41,216 nt of DNA from Bacteroidales bacterium (GCA_004554665.1 SFKY01000021.1:1-41216); one strand, 5' to 3'; counted from the stretch's first letter, positions 25,793 to 34,661 are shown. A program made the numbers and translations. The notes: generated by a model from the sequence alone, not told the origin.

Positions 25793-26760
25793 ACACGATT
25801 GCCGACCGTTTATCCCATGTCCGCGAATATGGGGCACAGTGTCTGCGAGACGAGGCGCAAGCGTTGCTTGACCTGATACCGCAGTTGGACGACAACTTTG
25901 ACAAAGCTGTCAAGATGATTGTCGAGTGTAAGGGAAAGATCATTGTTACTGGAGTTGGCAAGAGTGGACACATCGGAGCCAAAATTGCAGCAACGCTATC
26001 CTCTACCGGCACACCTGCATTCTTCATCAATCCACTTGATGTGTTTCATGGGGACCTTGGCGTAATGACATCCGACGATATTGTGCTGGCACTCAGCAAC
26101 TCCGGGCAGACCGACGAGTTGCTCCGCTTCATCCCGATGGTGCTCCACATGCACATACCCATCATCGCCATGACGGGCAACGAGCACTCGCTGTTGGCCA
26201 AATACAGCAATGCCCATATCAAAGTATGGGTGAAAAAAGAGGCATGCCCACTCAATCTGGCACCCACCAGCAGCACCACGGCCGCATTGGCTATGGGCGA
26301 CGCACTGGCAATAGCACTGATGGAAATCAGAGATTTCAAGCCACGAGATTTTGCACAGTTCCATCCAGGCGGAGAGTTGGGTAAGCGGCTGTTGACGACT
26401 GCAGCAGATGTCATGCGCAGCGAAGACATGCCCATCATCTCACAAGATATGCATCTGGGTGAAGCTATCATCCTGGTGAGCAAAGGGAAACTGGGGCTGG
26501 GTGTATCGCTGACCGACGGGAAAGTGGCCGGACTGATTACAGACGGTGACATCCGCCGCGCCATGGAGAAGTGGCAGGCCCAATTCTTTGACAAGACAGT
26601 GAGCGACATCATGACAAAGAATCCCAAGACGGTGTTGCCCAACACCAAGATTACAGAAATACAGCGTATCATGCACCAATACAAGATACACACCGTACTG
26701 GTGGTGGATCAAGAAAACCATCTGGTTGGTATCGTAGACCACTACAGCTGCATGATTTGA
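25789..26760 (+). CDS. kdsD: Arabinose-5-phosphate isomerase
   Basis: The 323-residue enzyme turns ribulose 5-phosphate into arabinose 5-phosphate, the substrate of KdsA. The N-terminal SIS domain shows TGVGKSGHIGAKIAATL (about 50-66), DVFHGDLG, ALSNSGQTDELL and FHPGGELGKRL. Two CBS domains follow (about 205-260 and 270-323; GLITDGDIRRAM and GIVDH at their ends). Length is normal for KdsD/KpsF. It shares four bases with kdsA, so both Kdo steps are made from one message. The phospholipase D-like gene follows after 16 bases. Confidence 0.95.
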   Translation: MNTIADRLSHVREYGAQCLRDEAQALLDLIPQLDDNFDKAVKMIVECKGKIIVTGVGKSGHIGAKIAATLSSTGTPAFFINPLDVFHGDLGVMTSDDIVLALSNSGQTDELLRFIPMVLHMHIPIIAMTGNEHSLLAKYSNAHIKVWVKKEACPLNLAPTSSTTAALAMGDALAIALMEIRDFKPRDFAQFHPGGELGKRLLTTAADVMRSEDMPIISQDMHLGEAIILVSKGKLGLGVSLTDGKVAGLITDGDIRRAMEKWQAQFFDKTVSDIMTKNPKTVLPNTKITEIQRIMHQYKIHTVLVVDQENHLVGIVDHYSCMI

Positions 26761-26776
26761 ACTAAACGAGCGTAAG

Positions 26777-28054
26777 GTGAAAGAAAATTTGAGAAGAAGG
26801 ATAACTTTTATTTTGATGCTATGCGCCTGTGCCTGCTCTCTGGCACAGAAATCCGACTCTCTGATAGTTGGGAAACTTAGGGAAAAGGGTATCACTTTTT
26901 CGCACGACAACTCTGTCGTGTTGCTAACCAGTGGCCAAGAGAAATTCGATGACATGTTTCAGGCCATCCGCAATGCCAGAAGTTCCATCCATCTGGAGTA
27001 TTTCAACTTCCGCAACGATTCCATCACTCGGGAATTGGTGGTACTGCTGGCTGCGAAAGCTGCAGAGGGCGTAGAAGTCAGGGCCTTGTTTGATGCTTTC
27101 GGCAACTCCTCCAACAACCGTCCGCTCAAACGAAACCATCTGGACTCCATCCGTGCAAAAGGTATCGAAATCTATAAGTTTGACCCGATTACTTTTCCTT
27201 GGATTAATCACGTCTTCACCCGAGACCATCGCAAGATTGTGGTGATTGACGGGCGCATCGCCTATACCGGAGGCATGAATGTAGCCGACTATTATATCAA
27301 CGGGACACCGCAAGTGGGCTCGTGGCACGACATGCACTGCCGGATAGAAGGCAGCGAGGTAAACACGCTTCAGCGTATCTTCCTCAAGCTATGGAACAAA
27401 GTGACCGGACAGAACGTGCATGGCAGCCAATACTATCGCGGGGACTACACAGATACCAGCTATTTTACAGGTCTCAAGCCTGATACGACTTCCACAAAAG
27501 AGAAGAAGATGGTCGGTATCATCAACAGGGAACCTCGGGTGAGCAATGAGATTATCCGCACCTTCTATGTCAACGCCATCAACTGCGCGCAAGATAGCAT
27601 CAAACTCATCAATCCATATTTCACACTCAACCATTCGCTGAAAAAAGCTTTGCGCAACGCTGCCAAAAGAGGAGTAAAAGTGGAGATTATGCTGTCGGTG
27701 AAAAGCGATATTCCGCTTACGCCCGACTGCGGCTTCTACAATGCCCACAAACTCATGAAAAAGGGCTGTAAGCTATGGATGTACGAGCCTGGTTTTCACC
27801 ACACCAAAATCATCATGGTAGACGGAAAAGTCTGTACTGTGGGCAGTGCCAACCTTAACGCACGCAGCCTCAGCTGGGATTACGAGGCCAATGCGGTCAT
27901 TGTCGACTCGTGCACGACCAAAGAATTGGACCGACTCTTTGAGAATGAGAAAAAAGATTGCTTCTTGCTTGATGAAGAGAAGTGGGATGCGTGGCGTAGT
28001 CCTTGGCAAAAATTCAAGGGATGGTTTGCCCATCTCATCGCCCCCCTACTCTGA
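26777..28054 (+). CDS. Exported phospholipase D-like / cardiolipin synthase-like protein
   Basis: The 425-residue protein has two HKD motifs, HRKIVVID (about 150) followed by GRIAYTGGMN, and HTKIIMVD (about 342) followed by GKVCTVGSANLNARS, as in cardiolipin synthases. Unlike those enzymes it has no pair of N-terminal membrane helices but a signal peptide (MKENLRRRITFILMLCACAC, then SLAQKSD), so it probably acts in the periplasm. The start is GTG; the next ATG would remove the basic part of the signal peptide. It follows kdsD by 16 bases and so may be part of the same envelope operon. Whether it makes cardiolipin or another phospholipid product is open. Confidence 0.88.
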   Translation: MKENLRRRITFILMLCACACSLAQKSDSLIVGKLREKGITFSHDNSVVLLTSGQEKFDDMFQAIRNARSSIHLEYFNFRNDSITRELVVLLAAKAAEGVEVRALFDAFGNSSNNRPLKRNHLDSIRAKGIEIYKFDPITFPWINHVFTRDHRKIVVIDGRIAYTGGMNVADYYINGTPQVGSWHDMHCRIEGSEVNTLQRIFLKLWNKVTGQNVHGSQYYRGDYTDTSYFTGLKPDTTSTKEKKMVGIINREPRVSNEIIRTFYVNAINCAQDSIKLINPYFTLNHSLKKALRNAAKRGVKVEIMLSVKSDIPLTPDCGFYNAHKLMKKGCKLWMYEPGFHHTKIIMVDGKVCTVGSANLNARSLSWDYEANAVIVDSCTTKELDRLFENEKKDCFLLDEEKWDAWRSPWQKFKGWFAHLIAPLL

Positions 28055-28060
28055 GAGGGG

Positions 28061-28696
28061 CTATATCTTGTCTACATCCACATAGCCGTTCATGACAGCA
28101 TAAATGGTTAGGGCCGAAACACTCTTCAGCCCTAACTTTTCCATAATATTCTTACGGTGGGAAATAACCGTTGTCAGCCCGATATTGAGTCTGTCGGCTA
28201 TCTCCTTGTTGATATACCCACGCACGATGAGCACCAAGACCTCTACCTCCCTACTCGTCAGCGGATTGGCCTGCTGCACGCGCGGCATCTCCGGGAGATT
28301 TCGGCCATGCGCATGGGCACGTTGTTCCAACATAAGGACAGACTTTACCAACTGCTCTTCCGGCACATGCACACACAGACTATGAAAACCCGTCAACTGC
28401 ACATTCGAGTCTTTGGCCACGGTGAGCACAATGGTTTTCTGACATCTGTCCAAGAAAAACACGCGATGAGCCAATACAATGTTGACAGCTGCAAAATAGT
28501 GGAAATACCGGTCTGTATCCGACAATTCAAACTCCTCGAAGGAACCATAGACATCCACCTCCATGATCGGCATGACTTGCTGCAGTATCTGGCGCAAGCC
28601 AATGATTGCAAGCGTATTGGGGTCAATTATCGCTACACGTGGCTTCGCCACCATTGCTTTCGCCTGTGCTGCTGACATGATGGGCGGTTTACTCAT
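28061..28696 (-). CDS. LuxR-type regulator with degenerate receiver
   Basis: The 211-residue protein ends in a clear LuxR/NarL helix-turn-helix (LTSREVEVLVLIVRGYINKE, then IADRLNIGLTTVISHRKNIM). The N-terminal part (VAIIDPNTLAIIGLRQIL onward) has receiver topology but only one acidic residue in the pocket and no Asp where the phospho-acceptor should be (FAAVNIVLAH), so it is unlikely to be phosphorylated. Its DNA-binding domain matches about half of the residues in the hemerythrin-LuxR protein at 31616-32569. The gene overlaps the end of nrdG by eight bases, so it is made with the anaerobic reductase. The only convergent neighbour ends six bases away. Confidence 0.88.
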   Translation of the reverse strand: MSKPPIMSAAQAKAMVAKPRVAIIDPNTLAIIGLRQILQQVMPIMEVDVYGSFEEFELSDTDRYFHYFAAVNIVLAHRVFFLDRCQKTIVLTVAKDSNVQLTGFHSLCVHVPEEQLVKSVLMLEQRAHAHGRNLPEMPRVQQANPLTSREVEVLVLIVRGYINKEIADRLNIGLTTVISHRKNIMEKLGLKSVSALTIYAVMNGYVDVDKI

Positions 28697-29162
28697 TTCT
28701 ACTCCAAAAACGATAGGTGATATCCTTAAATTCGTGGTTTTCCACCTGCTGATAAAGCCGTTGGTTAGTGGTTTTGCACTTCAACGAACCGAGATGCGCA
28801 ATGTAAGGCCCCACTTTGATATAATCAAACATCCGCTTGCATGCCGTAGGCGCAATACGCAGTCGACCACTGTACCACCCCACCCTATAATTGGGGTGGG
28901 CTTGGTGCAGATATCCGGCCAGTTGGCTGACATATTCAGGTTCGGCATCACCGCCCATAAAGCAGATACAGGTGATATCGGTTCCGAATTTTCCGACAAA
29001 CTCATCCAATACATCTGTCGTAAGGGGAATGCCGACATCATTCCACAAATAACTGCTGTGGCAACCCGGGCACCGACACGGGCAGTTGCTGATATTGATG
29101 GCCAGCGTCACCTCGTCGGGGATTTCCTGAAAGACGATTCCGACATTAACGTACTTGAGCAT
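28689..29162 (-). CDS. nrdG: Anaerobic ribonucleotide reductase activating protein
   Basis: The 157-residue radical-SAM enzyme forms the glycyl radical on NrdD. The CX3CX2C cluster motif is in NCPCRCPGCHS (about 25-35 of this protein), and FMGGDAEP is the following SAM-contact motif. The ATG at 29162 has a strong AGGAGG just upstream, rare in this window, and sits 17 bases inside nrdD. An upstream GTG at 29213 in the same frame is less likely. Length is normal for NrdG. Coupled to nrdD in front and to a LuxR-type regulator behind. Confidence 0.94.
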   Translation of the reverse strand: MLKYVNVGIVFQEIPDEVTLAINISNCPCRCPGCHSSYLWNDVGIPLTTDVLDEFVGKFGTDITCICFMGGDAEPEYVSQLAGYLHQAHPNYRVGWYSGRLRIAPTACKRMFDYIKVGPYIAHLGSLKCKTTNQRLYQQVENHEFKDITYRFWSRNE

Positions 29163-31239
29163 AATACCTCCTGCTGGCCTCTTCCTGTCTCGGTTGAGAG
29201 AAATTGCTGACACGTTTCAGATATCCGATGATGCGAGTAAGATAGTCCACATTCTTGCTCTTGCATACCGGGCACTCCTTCAGGTAACGCTTATCGATAT
29301 GTCCACAATCATTGCACACCGTGTTGGGAATGTTAAAGGTGAAGTAGTTGCATCCTTCCTGTGCCGCCACACGGAACAGTTGGCGATACTGTGCCTTGCT
29401 CAAGTGCTCCTCCAGGTTCATGTGGAGGGCAGAGCCACCTGTGAGATGCTCTATGTAGGGTGCGCCGTGCAACTTAAACTTATCGATTACCGTCAGGCTG
29501 TCGTCCTCTACTGCATAGAAATAAGAGTTGTAGCAGTCGCGCGGAACAAAATAGCCGTCCTCACGGTCCCATTTGGCATGCTTCACACCCACATTCTCTG
29601 CTGGAATCATCTCACAATTGAACATCACTTCCTTGGTGCGATACTTCTTATTGTACTTCTCAACGATACCCAATACGGTCTGTACAAAGACCAGATACTC
29701 GGGATTATCATTGATCTTAAGCCCCATGAACTCGGCAGCTTCCACCAGTCCATTCACTCCAATGGTGAGATACTGACGGCCCAAATTGATGTAACCGGCA
29801 TCAAACAACGGCAGCATGCCATGCTCTTGGAGCTCCTTCAGGTTCTCGTTGTACGCCATCTGTACTTTATGGCAAAGATCGATAACCTCTCCGAGATATT
29901 CCTCGTAATCCATCTGATGATTCACCGCGTACTGTATACAACGGTTCAGATTGACCGTGAGCACACTCTTGGACCCCGTTGAGACACCTCCGGCACCCAA
30001 CGTATAACTGAAACCATTGTCCTGAATCTCATTGCGCAACCTGCAACAAGAGCTCAAACTGTCTGCATTGTCGCTGAGATACGTAAAGAAGCTGTGGCCT
30101 TCGGCATACATCTCTGCGGCAAAATCTCCCCACTCCTCATCCTTGCACTCGCCGTTTTCGGTAAGCATGGCCATTGTCTCTACAGGGAATGTGAGCACCG
30201 TCTTGGTACGCTCTGCATTAAACCACTTCATGAAGCGCTTCTGCAACCATGACACGCCTTCCCAATCGGGCTGTGTGCCATCCGGGAAATAGAAGTTGCC
30301 GAAAAGGCTCTCAAAATAATACTTGTCGTAGTAGGAAATGTTCCAGAACACGGCCTGATAGTTGCGTGCGCCAGTCGGCTGATTGAGCGAATAGACTATC
30401 TGTTCGAAGCAGTCTGTAATCACCTTGTCGATGCTGCGCTGCTTGATGGAAAGGTCCACCACCTCATCGGCCCGCTTAAAATAATCCTTGCCATACTCCT
30501 TGCCGATGAAATAGTTCATGTACATCAGAAATTCTGGGGTAGCACAGGCTCCCGACAGCATCGAGCTGACCATGAACACCATATTGATGAATCCACCGCA
30601 GAACGACTTGAGATTGGTAGGTGCCGACGAGTTGCCGCCAATCGACGTGGTGCCACCTATCAGCCAGGGATACATGGTGATAGAAGCGCAATAGTTGGCG
30701 AGCGATGTCTCATCGTTCTTATAGATATAATGGTGCGTCAGCTTGTCGATATACTCATCAGCCAACTCCTTGCCATACATCTTCTTGATACGGTCTGTAA
30801 GCAACTTGCGGTTGAGACGGATAAAGCTCGATTTGGGAAGTTCACCTATCAGCGTAGCGATATTCTTGTGCTCCACATTGGCATTGGCATCATACTTGGA
30901 ACCCGACGCAGCATTGGTAGCTTCCAGATAGTCGGCCACAAAGCGCATACGCTCCAGCGTCTCGCGATCTTCGGTATGCTGCTGGCGATAGAGCATAAAC
31001 GATTTGGCCACCTTGTAGTAGCCCTCAGACATGAGCGCCTCCTCTACCTGGTTCTGAATATCCTCCACCTTGATATTATTGTAGATATCAAGCCTACTGA
31101 GAATCTTGGACACATTACCCAGATCCACAGGCTCCTTCACAGAGTCGAACGCCTTGATGATGGCATTCATAATCTTGTCGAGTGAGAAACGGTCCTTGGA
31201 GCCGTCTCTTTTGGTGATGGTAAAATTCTTAATTTCCAT
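29146..31239 (-). CDS. nrdD: Anaerobic (class III) ribonucleoside-triphosphate reductase
   Basis: The 697-residue oxygen-sensitive enzyme makes deoxyribonucleotides without oxygen. Seen: N-terminal ATP-cone (ITKRDGSKDRFSLDKIMNAI), the catalytic core, a C-terminal zinc ribbon (CNDCG and CPVCKS), and the glycyl radical site RIIGYLKRVSNFS close to the C-terminus. Length is typical. It is first of nrdD-nrdG-luxR. The message has a leader of roughly 155 bases with a conserved-looking hairpin (31291-31328). The upstream regulator gene is on the same strand. Confidence 0.96.
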   Translation of the reverse strand: MEIKNFTITKRDGSKDRFSLDKIMNAIIKAFDSVKEPVDLGNVSKILSRLDIYNNIKVEDIQNQVEEALMSEGYYKVAKSFMLYRQQHTEDRETLERMRFVADYLEATNAASGSKYDANANVEHKNIATLIGELPKSSFIRLNRKLLTDRIKKMYGKELADEYIDKLTHHYIYKNDETSLANYCASITMYPWLIGGTTSIGGNSSAPTNLKSFCGGFINMVFMVSSMLSGACATPEFLMYMNYFIGKEYGKDYFKRADEVVDLSIKQRSIDKVITDCFEQIVYSLNQPTGARNYQAVFWNISYYDKYYFESLFGNFYFPDGTQPDWEGVSWLQKRFMKWFNAERTKTVLTFPVETMAMLTENGECKDEEWGDFAAEMYAEGHSFFTYLSDNADSLSSCCRLRNEIQDNGFSYTLGAGGVSTGSKSVLTVNLNRCIQYAVNHQMDYEEYLGEVIDLCHKVQMAYNENLKELQEHGMLPLFDAGYINLGRQYLTIGVNGLVEAAEFMGLKINDNPEYLVFVQTVLGIVEKYNKKYRTKEVMFNCEMIPAENVGVKHAKWDREDGYFVPRDCYNSYFYAVEDDSLTVIDKFKLHGAPYIEHLTGGSALHMNLEEHLSKAQYRQLFRVAAQEGCNYFTFNIPNTVCNDCGHIDKRYLKECPVCKSKNVDYLTRIIGYLKRVSNFSQPRQEEASRRYYAQVR

Positions 31240-31290
31240 TTTATCTTGTCATTCTTAGATTTCTCTAACTATCACAAAGTTTATTATTTC

Positions 31291-31328
31291 GGAAAACTTT
31301 TTCCTGTGCCAATCCAAAAAAGTTTTCC
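31291..31328 (-). promoter_or_regulatory. Inverted repeat in the nrdD leader
   Basis: Arms GGAAAACTTTTT (31291-31302) and AAAAAGTTTTCC (31317-31328) are exact reverse complements of 12 bp with a 14-base loop. It lies about 50-90 bases before the nrdD ATG and downstream of the -7 box, so it would be in the transcript. It may be an operator or an RNA hairpin. It does not resemble an NrdR box. Confidence 0.6.
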
Positions 31329-31397
31329 ATTTTTGTCAACTCTTCTCAAAGAAGCGACACTGAAAATTTCCTTTTTCGTCCTTTTGATTTTCGTTTG

Positions 31398-31405
31398 CAA
31401 AGGTA
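31398..31405 (-). promoter_or_regulatory. Promoter -7 element for nrdD
   Basis: TACCTTTG on the minus strand, 158 bases before the ATG. There is no TTTG at normal spacing, as might be expected if an activator is needed. Confidence 0.55.
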
Positions 31406-31615
31406 ACAAAAATCTATTATCCTCTGCATAGGAAGAGAGGGAAAAATCAGGAATTTACAATATTTAGCACTTACAGATTACAATGACGATGACATTTCCC
31501 CACTGCCGCACGCAGAGAAACAGAAGCGAAACAATCTGGAAGAAGAAGGCAAGTACCTACTTCTACAAATACACATTATACATTGATATACAATCGTTTA
31601 CAGACAAATCGTAAA

Positions 31616-32569
31616 CTAAACATTTACCGAAGAGATATCTATCAGCCCCTTGGCAATAGCATAAACCGTAAGACCTGCCGGCGAATGAATCTGCAGTTTA
31701 CGGGCAATATTCTTGCGATGGGTGATGACTGTGTTGACAGAGATGCACAGATGATCGGCTATCTCCTTGTTGGTCATACCCTGCACCAAACTTACAATCA
31801 CTTCTTTCTCCCGTTCGCTCAGGGCATCATTGTCCATATTGCGGCTAATCATATTGGAAAGTTTCACCGTAATGCCATCCTGATGAATCTTTTTTTCGAG
31901 ATTTCTGATTGCAGGGATAAAGATATGGTCCTCTACCTCTGCATGTTGCGCCAACCAGAGTTCACAATTGTAGATGTCGTAGAGTGTGGCGCTCAACTGA
32001 TTGTTGCGCAACCCATCAGTAGGCAGGTACTTGATGATGATGTTTTTCAACTCCCGCAACTTCTGGTCCGTCTGTCCATGATGCTTTGAGAAAGTCTCTA
32101 TGTCATAGTTGTCCATCGTCTTGCCGTCCAGCAACGACTCTACATAGGGAAATACCGTCTTCTCCTCATACTTCATGTGCAGGAGGATGCTGTGCGCATA
32201 CTCATCATACAGGCGCACGATGAGCTTGGCCATATTGTCGGTCTCGTCGATAGCCTCACACAGCTCCTTGCGGATAAACGGCAGCTCAAAACCCAGATAA
32301 TACTCATGCGACGCACGCAGGTACTGCATCAGCGTGGGGATGGACAGGCGACCCACATCATCGGGACCGAGATACCCATTAATGGTGAAATTGACCACAG
32401 CGAGAAACGTGAAAGTGTCCACGCCCTGATCCTCGCACAGTTCCCTGACCGTCTTGTTGCCAAAACCAAGATTGATGCCGAAAGAGCCCAGACACTGCAA
32501 GATGCCGTAATTATCCTGGATGATGGAGATCATCCTGTCGTCAGCCTCGTATATTTTATGCTTCTTCAT
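31616..32569 (-). CDS. Hemerythrin-like (ScdA/RIC-type) sensor fused to LuxR DNA-binding domain
   Basis: This 317-residue protein joins three parts. Residues about 15-65 resemble the ScdA/YtfE N-terminal domain (FGINLGFGNKTVRELCEDQG), but the usual redox CCGG is replaced by GFGN. Residues about 85-225 resemble a hemerythrin four-helix bundle with candidate iron ligands in RASHEYY, LLHMKYEEKTVFPY, SKHHGQTDQ and LAQHAEVEDHIF. Residues about 250-317 are a LuxR helix-turn-helix (LSEREKEVIVSLVQGMTNKE, then IADHLCISVNTVITHRKNIA). The likely reading is a regulator that binds oxygen, NO or another redox signal at a di-iron site and controls transcription directly; that is inference. It has its own promoter and lies just upstream of nrdD. 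Confidence 0.88.
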   Translation of the reverse strand: MKKHKIYEADDRMISIIQDNYGILQCLGSFGINLGFGNKTVRELCEDQGVDTFTFLAVVNFTINGYLGPDDVGRLSIPTLMQYLRASHEYYLGFELPFIRKELCEAIDETDNMAKLIVRLYDEYAHSILLHMKYEEKTVFPYVESLLDGKTMDNYDIETFSKHHGQTDQKLRELKNIIIKYLPTDGLRNNQLSATLYDIYNCELWLAQHAEVEDHIFIPAIRNLEKKIHQDGITVKLSNMISRNMDNDALSEREKEVIVSLVQGMTNKEIADHLCISVNTVITHRKNIARKLQIHSPAGLTVYAIAKGLIDISSVNV

Positions 32570-32600
32570 CGCTTTATCACCATTTATGATAATGTCTGTA

Positions 32601-32631
32601 CAAATTTAGCCAAAATACAGCATCCGCACAA
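32601..32631 (-). promoter_or_regulatory. Promoter of the hemerythrin-LuxR gene
   Basis: On the minus strand: TTG (32631-32629), 20-base spacer, TAAATTTG (32608-32601), 31 bases before the ATG. Confidence 0.65.
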
Positions 32632-32676
32632 TCCCCAATAGTAGGTAATTTGACGGCACATGAGATATGTATAGGC

Positions 32677-32723
32677 AAAAAAACAACAATCCCTCACCGA
32701 CAAAGCGACTTTGCCGACAAGGG
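32677..32723 (-). terminator. Rho-independent terminator after rny
   Basis: On the minus strand a 15-bp stem (32723-32709 with 32705-32691, three-base loop), fully paired when G-U pairs are allowed, is followed by ATTGTTGTTTTTTT. The wobble pairs work only on this strand, which gives the direction. Confidence 0.85.
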
Positions 32724-32770
32724 ACTGTGGATATTTTCGCACGTACCCGCAAGGGGGCTATCATGGAAGA

Positions 32771-34312
32771 CTACTTGGCGTAAGCCACGCTTCGGGTCTC
32801 GCGGATGACCGTTATCTTCACCTGTCCGGGATAAGTCATCTCATTCTGTATCTTAGTGGCTATCTCGTCAGAGAGCTTAATGCTCTCCTCGTCCGACATC
32901 TTGTCCGCACCCACAATGACACGCAGCTCGCGACCGGCCTGGATGGCGTAAGTCTTCACCACGCCAGGATAGCTCATGGCTATCGCCTCCAAATCGTTGA
33001 GGCGCTTGATATAAGCCTCTACAATCTCTCTACGGGCACCGGGACGCGCACCCGAGATGGCATCGCAAACCTGTACGATGGGGGCAAGCAGCGTCTCCAT
33101 CTCCATCTCGTCATGGTGGGCACCGATGGCATTGCAGATATCGGGTTTCTCCTTGTACTTCTCTGCTATCTTGGCACCATACAAAGCGTGGGGCAACTCG
33201 CTCTCCTCGTCTGGCACCTTACCTATATCGTGCAACAATCCGGCACGCTTGGCCTTCTTGGGGTTCAGTCCCAGCTCCGAGGCCATCACAGCACAGAGAT
33301 TGGCTGTCTCGCGGGCGTGCTGCAGCAGATTCTGACCGTATGAGGAGCGATACTTCATCTTGCCGACCACGCGGATGAGCTCAGGATGCAGACCGTGGAT
33401 GCCCAAGTCGATGGCCGTGCGCTTGCCGGTCTCGATAATCTCGTTGTCCAACTGTTTCTTGACCTTGGCCACCACTTCCTCAATACGGGCAGGATGGATA
33501 CGGCCATCCGTGACCAGCTGATGCAGGGCCAGACGGCAAACCTCGCGGCGAATGGGGTCGAAAGCAGAGATAACAATGGCCTCCGGGGTGTCGTCTACTA
33601 CGATTTCCACACCTGTGGCAGCCTCCAGTGCGCGGATATTCCTACCCTCGCGGCCGATAATGCGACCCTTTACCTCGTCGTTGTCTATGTGGAACACGCT
33701 CACCGAGTTTTCGATGGCCGTCTCCGTAGCCACACGCTGAATGGTCTGAATCACTATTTTCTTAGCCTGCTGGTTGGCATTGAGCTTGGCCTCGTCCATG
33801 ATTTCATTGACATAACTGGCCGCATCGAGCTTGGCTTGGTCTTTCAGACTGTCTATCAGACGGTTTTTGGCCTCCTCAGCGCTCAGTCCGGAGAGTTCCT
33901 CAAGCTTGGCACGCTCCTGCTCCTGCATCTTGGCCAGTTCCTGCTGCTTGGCGAGCAAGAGTTTCTTCTCGTTGTCGATGCGCTGCTGCAGCTGGTTCAT
34001 CTCCTGACGCTTACGGCCAATCTCCTCCTGACGCTGGTTGAGCGAAATCTCACGCTGCTTGAGCCGGTTCTCGCTCTGCTGGATCTTCTGGTTGCGCTGC
34101 TGCACCTCCTTCTCCAGTTCACTCTTCTTGTTCAGGAATTTCTCCTTCACCTCCAAGAGCTTCTTTTCCTTTACCACTTCCGCCTCCTTGGCGGCAGCAT
34201 CTATCATCGCGTTATATTTTCCCTTAACCACGTAACGGAAAATCAGATAACCAGCCAGACCGCCCACTATCAGTGCGCCGGCTGCTATAATCAGTGTTAG
34301 TGTTACTGTCAT
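32771..34312 (-). CDS. rny: Ribonuclease Y
   Basis: The 513-residue endoribonuclease starts mRNA decay at the membrane. Seen: an N-terminal membrane helix (LTLIIAAGALIVGGLAGYLIF), a long coiled coil (about 30-190, Lys/Glu/Gln-rich), a KH RNA-binding domain (KGRIIGREGRNIRALE), and an HD domain with LLHDIGK as the metal-binding HD pair and IGAHHDE. Length fits the family. A GTG at 34357 would add 15 residues but lies inside the end of zapA; the ATG at 34312 starts just before the membrane helix. It follows zapA by 31 bases and is closed by a terminator. Confidence 0.95.
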   Translation of the reverse strand: MTVTLTLIIAAGALIVGGLAGYLIFRYVVKGKYNAMIDAAAKEAEVVKEKKLLEVKEKFLNKKSELEKEVQQRNQKIQQSENRLKQREISLNQRQEEIGRKRQEMNQLQQRIDNEKKLLLAKQQELAKMQEQERAKLEELSGLSAEEAKNRLIDSLKDQAKLDAASYVNEIMDEAKLNANQQAKKIVIQTIQRVATETAIENSVSVFHIDNDEVKGRIIGREGRNIRALEAATGVEIVVDDTPEAIVISAFDPIRREVCRLALHQLVTDGRIHPARIEEVVAKVKKQLDNEIIETGKRTAIDLGIHGLHPELIRVVGKMKYRSSYGQNLLQHARETANLCAVMASELGLNPKKAKRAGLLHDIGKVPDEESELPHALYGAKIAEKYKEKPDICNAIGAHHDEMEMETLLAPIVQVCDAISGARPGARREIVEAYIKRLNDLEAIAMSYPGVVKTYAIQAGRELRVIVGADKMSDEESIKLSDEIATKIQNEMTYPGQVKITVIRETRSVAYAK

Positions 34313-34343
34313 TGATTTATTAGTAAATGTGTTATTAATATCC

Positions 34344-34652
34344 TTATTTGTTGTCACCCAAAGCCTCTTCGATCTCCACAGTCAACTTGGTAAGGATATC
34401 AGTAACAGGCACTACATCGTGCCTCTTGGCCTCTTTCTCATATCTGAGGGCAATGTCTATCAATGCCATATACAGAATCTCTTTCTCGCTTTTCCGCCCC
34501 TTATAGACAGACGAGTAAGAGTTTACCACATCGGTGATGAGCTTGGCGCCCAACCTGTAACACTCCTCGTCGGCACGAGGAATGGTCACCGACATGTCCG
34601 TATCGTAGACATGCAACCGTATACTTAGTCTCTCCTTGTTGTCTCCTGTCAT
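34344..34652 (-). CDS. zapA: Cell division protein ZapA
   Basis: The 102-residue protein fits ZapA, which cross-links FtsZ filaments at the division site. The N-terminal half is a small beta-rich head (SIRLHVYDTDMSVTIPRADE) and the C-terminal half a coiled coil (ILYMALIDIALRYEKEAKRH onward). Length is right. The Bacteroidales order ZapB-like gene, zapA, rny is preserved, but the ZapB-like gene in front is broken. The start at 34652 lies nine bases after the end of that broken gene, whose stop would normally help start zapA. Confidence 0.85.
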   Translation of the reverse strand: MTGDNKERLSIRLHVYDTDMSVTIPRADEECYRLGAKLITDVVNSYSSVYKGRKSEKEILYMALIDIALRYEKEAKRHDVVPVTDILTKLTVEIEEALGDNK

Positions 34653-34661
34653 CGCTCCGGC

